From the NCBI RefSeq assembly GCF_900142755.1, contig NZ_FRCA01000009.1, forward strand, positions 1-50,301: a stretch of DNA of 50,301 nt, in the 5' to 3' direction. The position numbers were made by a program, and so were the translations under genes. Positions 33,880 to 41,748 of the stretch are shown piece by piece. The stretch comes from Halomonas cupida. GTDB lineage: Bacteria; Pseudomonadota; Gammaproteobacteria; Pseudomonadales; Halomonadaceae. Numbering within the stretch: the stretch's first letter is position 1; every line of letters begins with the position of its first letter. The notes under the pieces are model-generated. The model was not told the DNA's origin. It saw nothing but the letters and a program-made list of their open reading frames with translations, and searched no databases.

Positions 33880-34845
33880 GTGCTGAACGGTAACCACATC
33901 CAGGGAACGGAACATATCGGCTTTCTGCTGCTGCCCGGCTTCTCGATGATGGCATTCTTCTCGGCGGTGGAGCCGTTGCGCATCGCCAACCGCATGGCCG
34001 GGCACCAGCTGTACGACTGGACGCTGATCGGGCTGAGCGAGGAACCGGTCACCGCCAGCAATGGTATGACGCTGCTGGTCGATCATGGCATGGCGGATGT
34101 TCGTCACCTGCCGGCATTGGCGGTGTGCAGTGGCTTCGACCCGGAGCAGTGGATCGGGCGAGGGTTGATGGCATGGCTCAACCGGCTCGATCAGGGAGGC
34201 TGTCGTATCGGAGCGTTGGATACCGGTGCAGTGGTGTTGGCCGAGGCCGGACTGCTCAAGGGTGAGACGGTGACCCTGCATTGGGAGTCGCTACCGGCCT
34301 TCAATGAGCGTTACCCTGGAATCGCCACATGCGATGAGCTCTTCCTGCTGGGGGACAAGCGGTTTTTCTGCGCGGGTGGGGCGGCGGCCATGGACATGGC
34401 CCTCGAGTCGATCGCCAGACGTCACGGTACCGCCCTGGCGGTGGAAGTCTCCGAGCAGTTGATTCATGACCGTTTACGTTCGCGCGGTGATCACCAGCGG
34501 ATGACCCTGGCACGACGCCTGGGCAGCCACAATCCACGTCTTGTCGAGGCGGTGGCGCAGATGGAGAGTCACGTCGAGACACCACTTTCGCTACAGGTCG
34601 TCGCCCAGCGCAGCGGTATTTCCGAACGCCAGTTGCAGCGCCTGTTCGCCGATACCCTGAGGACGTCTCCGGGGGCCTGGTATCTGGGCATACGGTTGGA
34701 CAGGGCGTTGTACCTGCTCAAGGAAACCGACCATGGCGTGCTGGCCATAGGGCTGGCCTGTGGTTTCAGTTCGCCATCGACCTTCTCCCGAGCCTTTCGG
34801 CGTCGTTTTGGCCAATCGCCCAGAGACGCCCGGCGCCGTTCATGA
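33880..34845 (+). CDS. GlxA-family (DJ-1/AraC) regulator, ArgR/CdhR-like
   Basis: A 321-residue activator-type protein starting at GTG 33880 with AGGAG four to nine bases upstream. Residues about 10-190 are a DJ-1/PfpI-like ligand domain (IGFLLLPGFSMMAFFSAVEP, IGALDTGAVVLAEAGLLKG, VTLHWESLPAF). The C-terminal AraC HTH pair covers about 215-315 (LSLQVVAQRSGISERQLQRL, IGLACGFSSPSTFSRAFRRR). This architecture is shared by Pseudomonas ArgR, GbdR and CdhR, which sense arginine, glycine betaine and carnitine. It is convergent with the amino-acid ABC/AruHI operon, so arginine or a related cation is a likely effector. The upstream region holds element copy 4. Confidence 0.88.
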   Translation: MLNGNHIQGTEHIGFLLLPGFSMMAFFSAVEPLRIANRMAGHQLYDWTLIGLSEEPVTASNGMTLLVDHGMADVRHLPALAVCSGFDPEQWIGRGLMAWLNRLDQGGCRIGALDTGAVVLAEAGLLKGETVTLHWESLPAFNERYPGIATCDELFLLGDKRFFCAGGAAAMDMALESIARRHGTALAVEVSEQLIHDRLRSRGDHQRMTLARRLGSHNPRLVEAVAQMESHVETPLSLQVVAQRSGISERQLQRLFADTLRTSPGAWYLGIRLDRALYLLKETDHGVLAIGLACGFSSPSTFSRAFRRRFGQSPRDARRRS

Positions 34846-34860
34846 TCAGCCAGGGCTGGT

Positions 34861-34887
34861 GACAGGCAGGAGTTGAGCCTGCCTGTC
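34861..34887. terminator. Hairpin between convergent glxA-type regulator and permease
   Basis: GACAGGCAGG pairs perfectly with CCTGCCTGTC around an AGTTGAG loop, 15 nt after the regulator's stop and 13 nt before the permease's. CTTCTTTT follows on the plus strand a few bases later. It may serve both transcripts. Confidence 0.7.
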
Positions 34888-34900
34888 GGAGACCTTCTTT

Positions 34901-35650
34901 TCAGGATATGCGTGAAACAGAGGGGCGCTGACGGCGCCACCAACTGCTGCGCTGCGGTTTCATACCCGGAAAGTGACGTTCTACCTGGCGCAGAACCAAT
35001 GTCAGTACCACGGTCAGCAACAGGTAGAGGGCGGCGATCAGCAGCAGAGGCTCGTAGGTGAGAAAGGTCTCGTCGCGGATGATATTGGCCGCCTGCAGCA
35101 GATCCATCATGGCAATGGTGGACACCAGCGGTACCGACTTCAGCAACAGGATCATTTCGCCGGTCAGTGTCGGCAGGCAAAGCTGGATGGCACGCGGCAG
35201 CCATAGGTGAATGAACACCTGCAGCGGTGACAGACCAAAGGCCCGACCAGCTTCGCGCTCGCCGAGGGGCACGCTGAGCAGGGCGCCGCGCAGGACCTCC
35301 CCGGTGTAGGCGCCCACTGAAAGCGTGAAGGTGAGGCTGGCGTAGAAGAACGGGTCTCGCAACAGGTCCTTGAACAGCCCCTGCTGGGCCAGTGGCAATC
35401 CCTCCAGCAGGCGACCCACGCCGTAATAGAAGAAGAACAACTGGACCAGCAGAGGTGTGCCGCGAATCACCGTGGATACGCCATGGGCCAGCCATGCCAG
35501 AGGGCGGGGCCCCTTGATGCGAACAATCGCCATGAGGACCGCCAGCAACAACCCTGCCACAGACGAGACGCCCAGCAGCCAGAGGGTGTTGATCAAGCCC
35601 TCGACCAGGTACTCACGGTAGAAGGGATCATTCAACCAACTGAAATCCAT
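34901..35650 (-). CDS. Polar amino-acid ABC transporter permease (HisM/AotM type)
   Basis: A 249-residue permease with about five membrane helices. It has the family's N-terminal GLINTLWLLGVSSVAGLLLA, the IRGTPLLVQLFFFYYGVGRL block and the coupling loop GALLSVPLGEREAGRAFGLS followed by LPRAIQLCLPTLTGEMILLL. It forms a heterodimeric channel with the neighbouring permease for a basic or polar amino acid. The ATG is one base after the upstream gene's stop, with GAGGAGG just before. Last gene of the operon. The arginine/ornithine Aot and histidine His systems are closest in type. Confidence 0.88.
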   Translation of the reverse strand: MDFSWLNDPFYREYLVEGLINTLWLLGVSSVAGLLLAVLMAIVRIKGPRPLAWLAHGVSTVIRGTPLLVQLFFFYYGVGRLLEGLPLAQQGLFKDLLRDPFFYASLTFTLSVGAYTGEVLRGALLSVPLGEREAGRAFGLSPLQVFIHLWLPRAIQLCLPTLTGEMILLLKSVPLVSTIAMMDLLQAANIIRDETFLTYEPLLLIAALYLLLTVVLTLVLRQVERHFPGMKPQRSSWWRRQRPSVSRIS

Positions 35651-35651
35651 C

Positions 35652-36371
35652 TCAGGCCTCCTCGCTGTTCGCGGTGGGCTGGCCGCGGCGAACGTATTGC
35701 TCGAGGCGGCGGAACAGCGCCGTCGAGCTCAATGTCATGATCAAATAGAGTACTCCTGCGGCGGAGTAGAACAGGAAGTGCGAGCGGGTGCTGGAGGCGG
35801 CCTGCTGGATGGTGAAGAACAGCTCGCTGTAGCCGATGACACTGATCAGGGCGGTATCCTTGATCAGGATCAGCCACAGGTTGGACATCCCTGGCAGGGC
35901 GTTGGGCAGCAGCGCCGGAAGGGTGATGCGATGGAAGCGCGCCCAGGGCGAGAAGCCGAAGGCGTCAGCGGCCTCCAGTTGACCACGAGGGATCGCGAGG
36001 ATGGCGCCACGAAACACTTCCGTCATATAGGCACCCTGGACGAAAGCCAGAACTCCCACGGCGGTGAGAAAGCCATTGATAGTGACCGCGCCACTGAAGC
36101 CCAGACTGTTGGCCAGGGCGGTCAGTGCCTGGGAGCCTGCGTAGTAGAGCAGGATGATCAGCAGCAGTTCGGGCACCGCGCGGACCGCGGTGGAGTACAG
36201 CGTGCCCAGGCCGCGCAGGGGAGCCCAGGGACTCAATCGGCAGGCAGCGCCGAGCAGCCCGAGCAGCAGCCCGATGGCATAGGCCAGTAGGGCGATCTCC
36301 AGCGTGGTCAGGGCGCCGGAGAGAATCGGGCCTGCCCAGTCGGCAAGGCCCTCTTGAGAAACACTATTCAT
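35652..36371 (-). CDS. Polar amino-acid ABC transporter permease (HisQ/AotQ type)
   Basis: A 239-residue permease with helices beginning GPILSGALTTLEIALLAYAI. It contains VRAVPELLLIILLYYAGSQA, the EVFRGAILAIPRGQLEAADA coupling loop and LPALLPNALPGMSNLWLILI, all typical of the His/Met-type family. The ATG at 36369-36371 is used; an in-frame GTG at 36417-36419 would add 16 residues but sits in the hairpin at 36411-36429. Ribosome-binding signal is weak. It lies 65 nt after the binding-protein gene, the longest gap in the transporter section apart from the element. Confidence 0.87.
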   Translation of the reverse strand: MNSVSQEGLADWAGPILSGALTTLEIALLAYAIGLLLGLLGAACRLSPWAPLRGLGTLYSTAVRAVPELLLIILLYYAGSQALTALANSLGFSGAVTINGFLTAVGVLAFVQGAYMTEVFRGAILAIPRGQLEAADAFGFSPWARFHRITLPALLPNALPGMSNLWLILIKDTALISVIGYSELFFTIQQAASSTRSHFLFYSAAGVLYLIMTLSSTALFRRLEQYVRRGQPTANSEEA

Positions 36372-36410
36372 GTCAGTCCGTGATGAAGCGCTGGGAGAGA
36401 AATCACGCAA

Positions 36411-36429
36411 TGGCGGCACAAGGCCGCCA
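36411..36429 (-). promoter_or_regulatory. Intercistronic hairpin after the binding-protein gene
   Basis: TGGCGGC pairs perfectly with GCCGCCA over a five-base loop, 8 nt downstream of the binding protein's stop and upstream of the first permease. Such hairpins often raise the yield of the binding protein relative to the permeases by protecting the mRNA; that role is inferred. Confidence 0.6.
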
Positions 36430-36436
36430 CCCCGCC

Positions 36437-37222
36437 TTATTCGTCGCTGATGCAGACATCAGTACCGAAGTACCGCTCGGAGAGTGACGAGCAGGTGCCG
36501 TTGGCATTGATCTCAGCGATGGCGGCGTTGAGGGCCTCGATCAGCTCGTCGTCTTCCTTGCGCAGGCCGATACCGACACCTTCGCCATAGGCGTCATGGT
36601 GAGGGGCGGTGGCCTTGATCTCGAAACCAGCGGCTTCGTCGCGTTCGACGAACTCACGCATGGCAATCTCGTCGGCGAGGATCAGGTCCAGACGTCCGGC
36701 CAGTAGGTCGCGATTGACCTGTTCGGCCTGGTCATACAGGCGCACGTCGACGCCACTGTCGCGTAGTGCTCGACGAGCAAAGGTGGCATTGGTGGTGGCG
36801 CTCTGTACGCCGATCACCTTGCCATCGAGTCCGGCGGGGATCTCGTCGCTGAAGTCGGAGGCAGCGACATAGGCGCCGGGCGTGAAGTAATAGGGCGAAC
36901 TGAAGTCGATCACTCGCTGGCGGGCCTCGGTGATCGACATCGAATTCATGATCATGTCGATACGTCCGGACTGGAGTGACGGGATGATGCCGCTCCAGCC
37001 GGTGGGGGTTATCTCGCACTCACGCTGCATGGCGTCACACAGAGCCTCGGCCAGTTCTACCTCGAAGCCGGTCCAGGCTCCGTCGGACGAGGTATAGGTG
37101 AAGGGCGGATAGGGTTCGGCCGAAATGCCGATACGCAGTGGCTCCTCGGCCAGTGCAGAGGACATACCGATACCGGTCAGGGTGGTGGTCAGGATGGTCA
37201 CGGTCAGAAGATGGAGTTTCAT
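36437..37222 (-). CDS. Amino-acid ABC transporter substrate-binding protein (HisJ/ArgT/AotJ type)
   Basis: A 261-residue periplasmic protein. The ATG at 37220-37222 has AGGAG upstream and opens a signal peptide ending SSALA before EEPLRIGI. Family signatures are present: PYPPFTYTSSDGAWTGFEVE, LAEALC, GWSGIIPSLQSGRIDMIMNS, SITEARQRVIDFS, the family's Arg and Asp ligand positions, and GIGLRKEDDELIEALNAAI. It has a C-terminal Cys pair (C near GTCSSL and DVCISD). The frame stays open upstream through element copy 5, which should not be read as part of the protein. A basic amino acid is the likely ligand given AruHI-like enzymes in the operon. Confidence 0.88.
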   Translation of the reverse strand: MKLHLLTVTILTTTLTGIGMSSALAEEPLRIGISAEPYPPFTYTSSDGAWTGFEVELAEALCDAMQRECEITPTGWSGIIPSLQSGRIDMIMNSMSITEARQRVIDFSSPYYFTPGAYVAASDFSDEIPAGLDGKVIGVQSATTNATFARRALRDSGVDVRLYDQAEQVNRDLLAGRLDLILADEIAMREFVERDEAAGFEIKATAPHHDAYGEGVGIGLRKEDDELIEALNAAIAEINANGTCSSLSERYFGTDVCISDE

Positions 37223-37239
37223 CAGAGGCTCCTGGTTAT

Positions 37240-37412
37240 TATTAACATGGCAATCAAATAGCTCATCCTGATCGATTTGATTTTCGTCCGCACCACACTG
37301 GCGCAGATGCGCGGATCTGCTGGTGTGATGCGGTCTCGCGTCGGCCTGATGGCCGACGGCGACACATCCCTGTGCCGCCATTAACCCAACATAAAAATAT
37401 GCCGGGTTAATA
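37240..37412 (-). repeat. Structured dispersed element, copy 5 (inside an operon)
   Basis: Full 173-nt copy in reverse orientation, with the same ends. It fills most of the gap between the ABC ATPase stop (37492) and the binding-protein ATG, ending 17 nt before that ATG, next to the ribosome-binding site. It carries wobble-preserving changes: H2 right arm GTGTCGCC and H4 left arm GCATCACAC both pair through G-T, and the H1 loop region is altered (ATATTTTTAT). Confidence 0.93.
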
Positions 37413-37491
37413 TCGGGATACGTCTTGTTCGGGATATGTCTTGTTCCAGGGGGGCATCGTTCAGGCCGAATCGCGGCCCGGTCCATGCCCA

Positions 37492-38298
37492 TCAAGCCGC
37501 CGGGGCGATAAAGCGTCGACAGCGCTCGTTGTTGCTGTCGAAGACCTGCTTCGGCGTGCCGGCAGCACCGATGACGCCCTCATCGAGAAAGATCAATTGA
37601 TCGGAAACCTCCCGAGCGAACGCCATTTCGTGGGTCACCATCAGCATGGTGCGACCCTCATCGGCGAGATCCCGGATCACCCCAAGTACTTCGTTGACGC
37701 GTTCCGGATCCAGCGCAGAGGTAGGTTCATCGAACAGCAATACCCTGGGCTCCATGGCCAGCGCCCGAGCGATGGCAACGCGCTGCTGTTGTCCACCGGA
37801 GAGAAAGGCCGGGTAGCTGTCGGCGCGCTCGGCCATGCCGACGCGCTCCAGATAGTGGAGAGCGATCTGGTTGGCCTGATGTCTGGCCATGCCCTTGACG
37901 CGGACGGGAGGCTCGCTGACGTTGCCCAGCACTGTCAGGTGTGGCCAGAGATTGAACTGTTGAAAGACCATGGTGGCGCTGGCGCGGAGTCGCTGAATTC
38001 GGGCCCGACTGAGAGCGCTGCTGGCGTCCCCGACGGTGTCGCCGAAGGAGACACGCTCACCGGCAATCGCCAGCTCCCCCTGATCGGGACGTTCCAGCAG
38101 GTTCATGCAGCGCAGCAGGGTGCTCTTGCCGGAGCCACTGGCGCCAATGATGGTAGTCACCGTACCTTCGTCGACAGTGAAGGAAACATCACGCAGCACG
38201 GTGAGTTGGTCGTAGTGCTTGACGAGGTGGCGCGCCTCGACTGCTGGCGTCGGACGCGTATCCTGGGAGTGGGGAATAGCGGTCGGCGATGAATTCAT
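37492..38298 (-). CDS. Amino-acid ABC transporter ATP-binding protein (HisP/AotP type)
   Basis: A 268-residue ATPase. Walker A GASGSGKST (about 50-58), the FQQFNLWPHLTVLGNV Q-loop, signature LSGGQQQR and Walker B LLFDEPTSALDPE are intact, followed by THEMAFAREV with the switch His. The family PED of polar amino-acid importers is recognisable. The start ATG at 38296-38298 overlaps the aminotransferase stop by 4 nt (ATGA); an upstream in-frame codon at 38337 lies inside the aminotransferase. It powers the importer encoded downstream, from which it is separated by element copy 5. Confidence 0.9.
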   Translation of the reverse strand: MNSSPTAIPHSQDTRPTPAVEARHLVKHYDQLTVLRDVSFTVDEGTVTTIIGASGSGKSTLLRCMNLLERPDQGELAIAGERVSFGDTVGDASSALSRARIQRLRASATMVFQQFNLWPHLTVLGNVSEPPVRVKGMARHQANQIALHYLERVGMAERADSYPAFLSGGQQQRVAIARALAMEPRVLLFDEPTSALDPERVNEVLGVIRDLADEGRTMLMVTHEMAFAREVSDQLIFLDEGVIGAAGTPKQVFDSNNERCRRFIAPAA

Positions 38299-39485
38299 AG
38301 GCACTCGGAGTTGGTGGAAAGACATGCCTCGGCACACTGGCGCAGGCGCAGACTGGCCTGCTTCAGGGACTCGGGCGATTGGGTCAGGCTGAGGCGAACA
38401 AAACCGGCCGCCGAGGGACCGAAGGCCTCTCCCGACAGTACCGAGACGCCATGTTCGTCGAGCAGGCGGTCGGCAAACTCTCCGGAACTGAGACCGGTAC
38501 GGCGGATGTCGACCATCACGAACATGCCGGCAGCAGGCGGGACTGCCGATACGGCATCGCTGCCGGTCAGGGCCTCACAGATGGCGTCGCGGCGCTGGCG
38601 ATAGGCATCGCGCATCTGCTCCAACTCGCGGTGGTCGCCACTCAGAGCGGCAATGCCGGCATCCTGAATGAAGTCGGGGCAGCCATACAGCATGCACAGG
38701 GCAAGGTTGCTGAGGTGGTTGATCAGCGCGGGTGGCCCCATCACCCAGCCCAGCCGCCAACCGGTCATGGCATGGGACTTCGACAGGCTGCTGATGACCA
38801 CGGTGCGGTCCTCTATCCCGGTCAGCGATGCCGCGCAGGTATGGCTGACCTCGAACACCAGATCGGAATAGACTTCGTCGGAGATCAGCCACAGATCGTG
38901 GGCTCGGCACAACTCGGCAATGGCGAGCCATTGGTCGGGCTCGATGCAACTACCGGTGGGGTTGTGCGGGCTGTTGAGCAGAATAGCGCGAGTGTTTGGC
39001 GTGATGGCGGCGGCGATATCGCCGACATCAAGCTGGAAGCCCCGGTCTGCCTGCAGCGCAACTCTCACCAGTTGGGCACCGGTGGATTGGATGACAGCTT
39101 CGTAGGTAACGTAGCTGGGCTCCGGCACTATGACTTCATCACCGGGGTCCAGCAGGCACTGCGCCGTCGCGTAGAGACCGCACTGAGCACCGGCGAGCAC
39201 GATCAACTGGTCGGGAGAGGCCGTGACGCCGTACTTGCGATAATGGTTGACGATGGCTTCACGCAGGGCCACCTTGCCCTGGACATCGGCGTAGTGGGTA
39301 TTACCGGCATAGAGACTGTCGCGGGCGGCATCCATGATCCGAGTCGGCGTAGTGAAATCCGGGTCACCCACCGACAGTACGGTGATGTCCTCACCAGCCT
39401 GCTGCCTCGCCAGGGCTCGGTAATGAATGTTCCAGGCGGCAGCGCCTTCACCGGCTATCCTCGCCGTCAGTTGTGATACTTTCAT
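38295..39485 (-). CDS. aruH: Class I/II aminotransferase, arginine:pyruvate transaminase-like
   Basis: A 396-residue fold-type I PLP enzyme. The Schiff-base lysine is K236 in SLSKSHAMTGWRLGWVMGP; N175 (SPHNPTG), D203 and Y206 (SDEVYS) bind PLP. Long stretches (RIAGEGAAAWNIHYRALAR, GNTHYADVQGK, NLALCMLYGCPDFIQDA, LDEHGVSVLSGEAFGPSAAG) match Pseudomonas AruH as recalled. That enzyme transaminates L-arginine with pyruvate to give 2-ketoarginine. It overlaps the decarboxylase gene by 4 nt (ATGA) and the ATPase gene by 4 nt. Given its oxygenase neighbours, a different cationic amino acid cannot be excluded. Confidence 0.85.
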   Translation of the reverse strand: MKVSQLTARIAGEGAAAWNIHYRALARQQAGEDITVLSVGDPDFTTPTRIMDAARDSLYAGNTHYADVQGKVALREAIVNHYRKYGVTASPDQLIVLAGAQCGLYATAQCLLDPGDEVIVPEPSYVTYEAVIQSTGAQLVRVALQADRGFQLDVGDIAAAITPNTRAILLNSPHNPTGSCIEPDQWLAIAELCRAHDLWLISDEVYSDLVFEVSHTCAASLTGIEDRTVVISSLSKSHAMTGWRLGWVMGPPALINHLSNLALCMLYGCPDFIQDAGIAALSGDHRELEQMRDAYRQRRDAICEALTGSDAVSAVPPAAGMFVMVDIRRTGLSSGEFADRLLDEHGVSVLSGEAFGPSAAGFVRLSLTQSPESLKQASLRLRQCAEACLSTNSECL

Positions 39486-41119
39486 GTGTTCCTCTTTTCC
39501 ACGGGTAGCGTGTTCGCCGACACCGTTGATGCCTGCCAGCGGGCGGCATCGACTTCGATGATCAGCACGCTGTCACTGTCCTTCACTTGTTCGAGGGCAT
39601 CTGCCAATTCCGCCGGACTGCCAATACCGAGATACCGGCATTCAAAGCTCTCGGCCAGGGCAGCGAAATCCGGTGCCTTGAGATTGACACCGACATGGGC
39701 GACCCCATCGGCACTCATGTAGCGGCGAATCTCATCGTAGCCGTCGTTATTCCAGATCAGCAGGGCCAAGGGACGTGCCAGGTCGCGTGCCGTGCCCAGC
39801 TCTCCCAGCACGAACTGCAGGCCGCCGTCGCCGACCATCGCTACAACGGGGAGTTGCGGCCGGGCGATACTGGCGCCAAGAGCTGCAGGCAGGGCGTAGC
39901 CCAGGGTGCCAAAGCCGGTGGCGGCATTGAACCAGCGCCGAGGCGCAGGGCGACGCGCGATCATGTTACCGGCGTAGACTGGACCAGTGGAGTCGCCGAC
40001 GATGATGGCCTCGGGCAGCACCTCGTCAAGAGTGGCAAACAGCGGCACATACTGGGCCAGATCGGCATCCCGTTCCAGCGCCATGGCTTCGCGGGTGGCC
40101 TGGGTGCGCAGTCGACCATCGCGCTGATGCTCGGTGATGACTTCGCTCAGGGCTGTGGCGGCGAGCCCCGCGTCCGAGACGATGGCGAGGTCGGCAGCCT
40201 GGTTGCGCGCGAGCTGCCGAGCGTCGATGTCGACGCGAATCAGCTTGCCGGGGAGCGAGAAGCCATCGTCGAACACCAGGTCGTAGTCCGTTTCACCGAG
40301 CTCGGTGCCCAGTGCCAGCACTACATCGGCCTCTCTGGCCAACTCGCGACAGGGTGGCAGGCTGGCGTTGGCGCCAAGATCCAGCGGGTGGTCATGGCCG
40401 AGAACGCCGCGTGCATTGATCGTCGTCAGCGTCGGCGCATCGAGACGCTCGACCAGTTGGCGAACCGCCTCCGGCGCAGCGACGGCGCCACCTCCAATCA
40501 GTACCAGCGGGCGATGTGCTTCGTTCAGCCATCGCTGAGCCTGATCAATGGCCGCCGGAGCGGGCCCGGGGGGATGGAATCGGGCCACCCTTGGGACCGT
40601 CGATGAGTGCATCTCCGCCACCATCACATCCAGAGGGATTTCGATATGCACCGGGCCGGGGCGCCCGCCACGCAACACGGCAAAGGCCTGAGCCATGACT
40701 TCCGGCAGATTGTCGGCATCAAGCAGGGTATGGCTGAAGCGACAGACGCCCGCCAGGGTCTGTTGCTGGCTCGGTATCTCATGCAGGTGGCCGTGGCCCA
40801 GACCCAACTGATGGCGAGCATTGACGCTGGAGATCACCAGCATGGGGACGGAGTCGGCCAGCGCCTGCCCCATGGCCGTAGCAATGTTGGTCATGCCCGG
40901 GCCGGTGATGATGAAACACACCGCGGATTTGCCGCTGGCACGAGCATAACCATCGGCCATGAATCCGGCACCCTGTTCGTGGCGCGGCGTGTAGTGGTGC
41001 AGGGAACTGTCGTGCAGTTCGCGGTACAGCTCGATGGTATGGACACCGGGAATGCCGAAGGCGGTGTCGACGCCATAGGCTTCGAGCAGTTGAATCAGAT
41101 GCTGCGCACAGGTGGTCAA
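39482..41119 (-). CDS. aruI: ThDP-dependent 2-ketoarginine decarboxylase-like enzyme
   Basis: A 545-residue acetolactate-synthase-fold enzyme. The start is the TTG at 41117-41119, which overlaps the HD gene's stop (TTGA) and has GAGGAG eight bases upstream; longer frames lie wholly inside the HD gene. It begins AQHLIQLLEAYGVDTAFGIP then GVHTIELYREL, as AruI does, with catalytic Glu E48 (HEQG) and the ThDP/Mg site GDGGLQFVLGELGTARDL...WNNDGY. AruI decarboxylates 2-ketoarginine to 4-guanidinobutyraldehyde. A phosphonopyruvate- or other 2-oxoacid-decarboxylase role is a real alternative. Confidence 0.83.
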   Translation of the reverse strand: MTTCAQHLIQLLEAYGVDTAFGIPGVHTIELYRELHDSSLHHYTPRHEQGAGFMADGYARASGKSAVCFIITGPGMTNIATAMGQALADSVPMLVISSVNARHQLGLGHGHLHEIPSQQQTLAGVCRFSHTLLDADNLPEVMAQAFAVLRGGRPGPVHIEIPLDVMVAEMHSSTVPRVARFHPPGPAPAAIDQAQRWLNEAHRPLVLIGGGAVAAPEAVRQLVERLDAPTLTTINARGVLGHDHPLDLGANASLPPCRELAREADVVLALGTELGETDYDLVFDDGFSLPGKLIRVDIDARQLARNQAADLAIVSDAGLAATALSEVITEHQRDGRLRTQATREAMALERDADLAQYVPLFATLDEVLPEAIIVGDSTGPVYAGNMIARRPAPRRWFNAATGFGTLGYALPAALGASIARPQLPVVAMVGDGGLQFVLGELGTARDLARPLALLIWNNDGYDEIRRYMSADGVAHVGVNLKAPDFAALAESFECRYLGIGSPAELADALEQVKDSDSVLIIEVDAARWQASTVSANTLPVEKRNT

Positions 41120-41748
41120 ACCCGGGACTCCTCGCTGTTGGATGGGGCAGGGCAGGTGTCCTCGACACTGGGCAGTCCGCCGAAGGGGGCACGGCTCAAC
41201 ACACGCTCGACCATGGGAATGAAGGTTGCCAGGGGCAGGGTGTCGTAGTCCGGGTCGAAGCTGGTCTGGTCCCACTCGTCGCAGAATCGCACGGTGCGCT
41301 GATAGGCGGGGTGATCGCACCAGGCGTCACGTGCATGGCGGTCCTGACCGTAGAACTGCCGATAGTGATAGCCCTGGAAGAGCTCGTGATGGCGAATCAT
41401 CCAGGCATTGAGAGGATCGACGAAGGGCTCGAGGATTGCCGCGGCAATCTCGGCATGGTTGGCCGGGGCCAGGTCATCGCCGATGTCATGCAGCAGCGCA
41501 CAGACCACGGTTTCCTCGTCGGCATCGGCACGCATTGCGCGTGTGGCGGTCTGCAGGCTGTGCTCATAGCGATCGACCGGATAGCCGTGATGATCCCCGC
41601 GCAGGCGCTCGAGGTGAACCAGTACACGGCGACAGGCATCGGCCTGATAGTGATGAAAGTGGCGATCGATAATGACCCAGTCGTTGTGGCGGCTTTCATC
41701 GAAGCGGCGAAACTGTGCCTGGTCGAGAGATGCAGTCGGTTTGCTCAT
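41116..41748 (-). CDS. HD-domain oxygenase, TmpB/PhnZ-like
   Basis: A 210-residue HD-domain protein. Metal-ligand candidates are H63 (EHSLQTATRA), H87-D88 (CALLHDIGDDLAPANHAEIA), H98, H120 or H121 (MIRHHELFQGYHY) and D160 (CDEWDQTSFDPDYDTL). The 24-residue spacing of H63 and H87 equals that in PhnZ. TmpB and PhnZ are mixed-valent di-iron oxygenases that cleave C-P bonds of 1-hydroxyphosphonates; TmpB yields glycine betaine from hydroxylated trimethylaminoethylphosphonate. The gene overlaps the upstream Fe/2OG oxygenase by 4 nt (ATGA), the arrangement expected for a hydroxylase-cleavage pair. Its other partners (AruHI-like) leave the substrate open. Confidence 0.78.
   Translation of the reverse strand: MSKPTASLDQAQFRRFDESRHNDWVIIDRHFHHYQADACRRVLVHLERLRGDHHGYPVDRYEHSLQTATRAMRADADEETVVCALLHDIGDDLAPANHAEIAAAILEPFVDPLNAWMIRHHELFQGYHYRQFYGQDRHARDAWCDHPAYQRTVRFCDEWDQTSFDPDYDTLPLATFIPMVERVLSRAPFGGLPSVEDTCPAPSNSEESRV

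Noticed and set aside
37223..37495. N-terminal extension of the amino-acid binding protein through element copy 5
   Set aside because: The extension is translated mobile-element sequence; a signal peptide and AGGAG mark the ATG at 37222.
41120..41320. N-terminal extension of the AruI-like decarboxylase
   Set aside because: It lies wholly inside the HD-domain gene in another frame; the TTG at 41119 has a ribosome-binding site and aligns with AruI's start.
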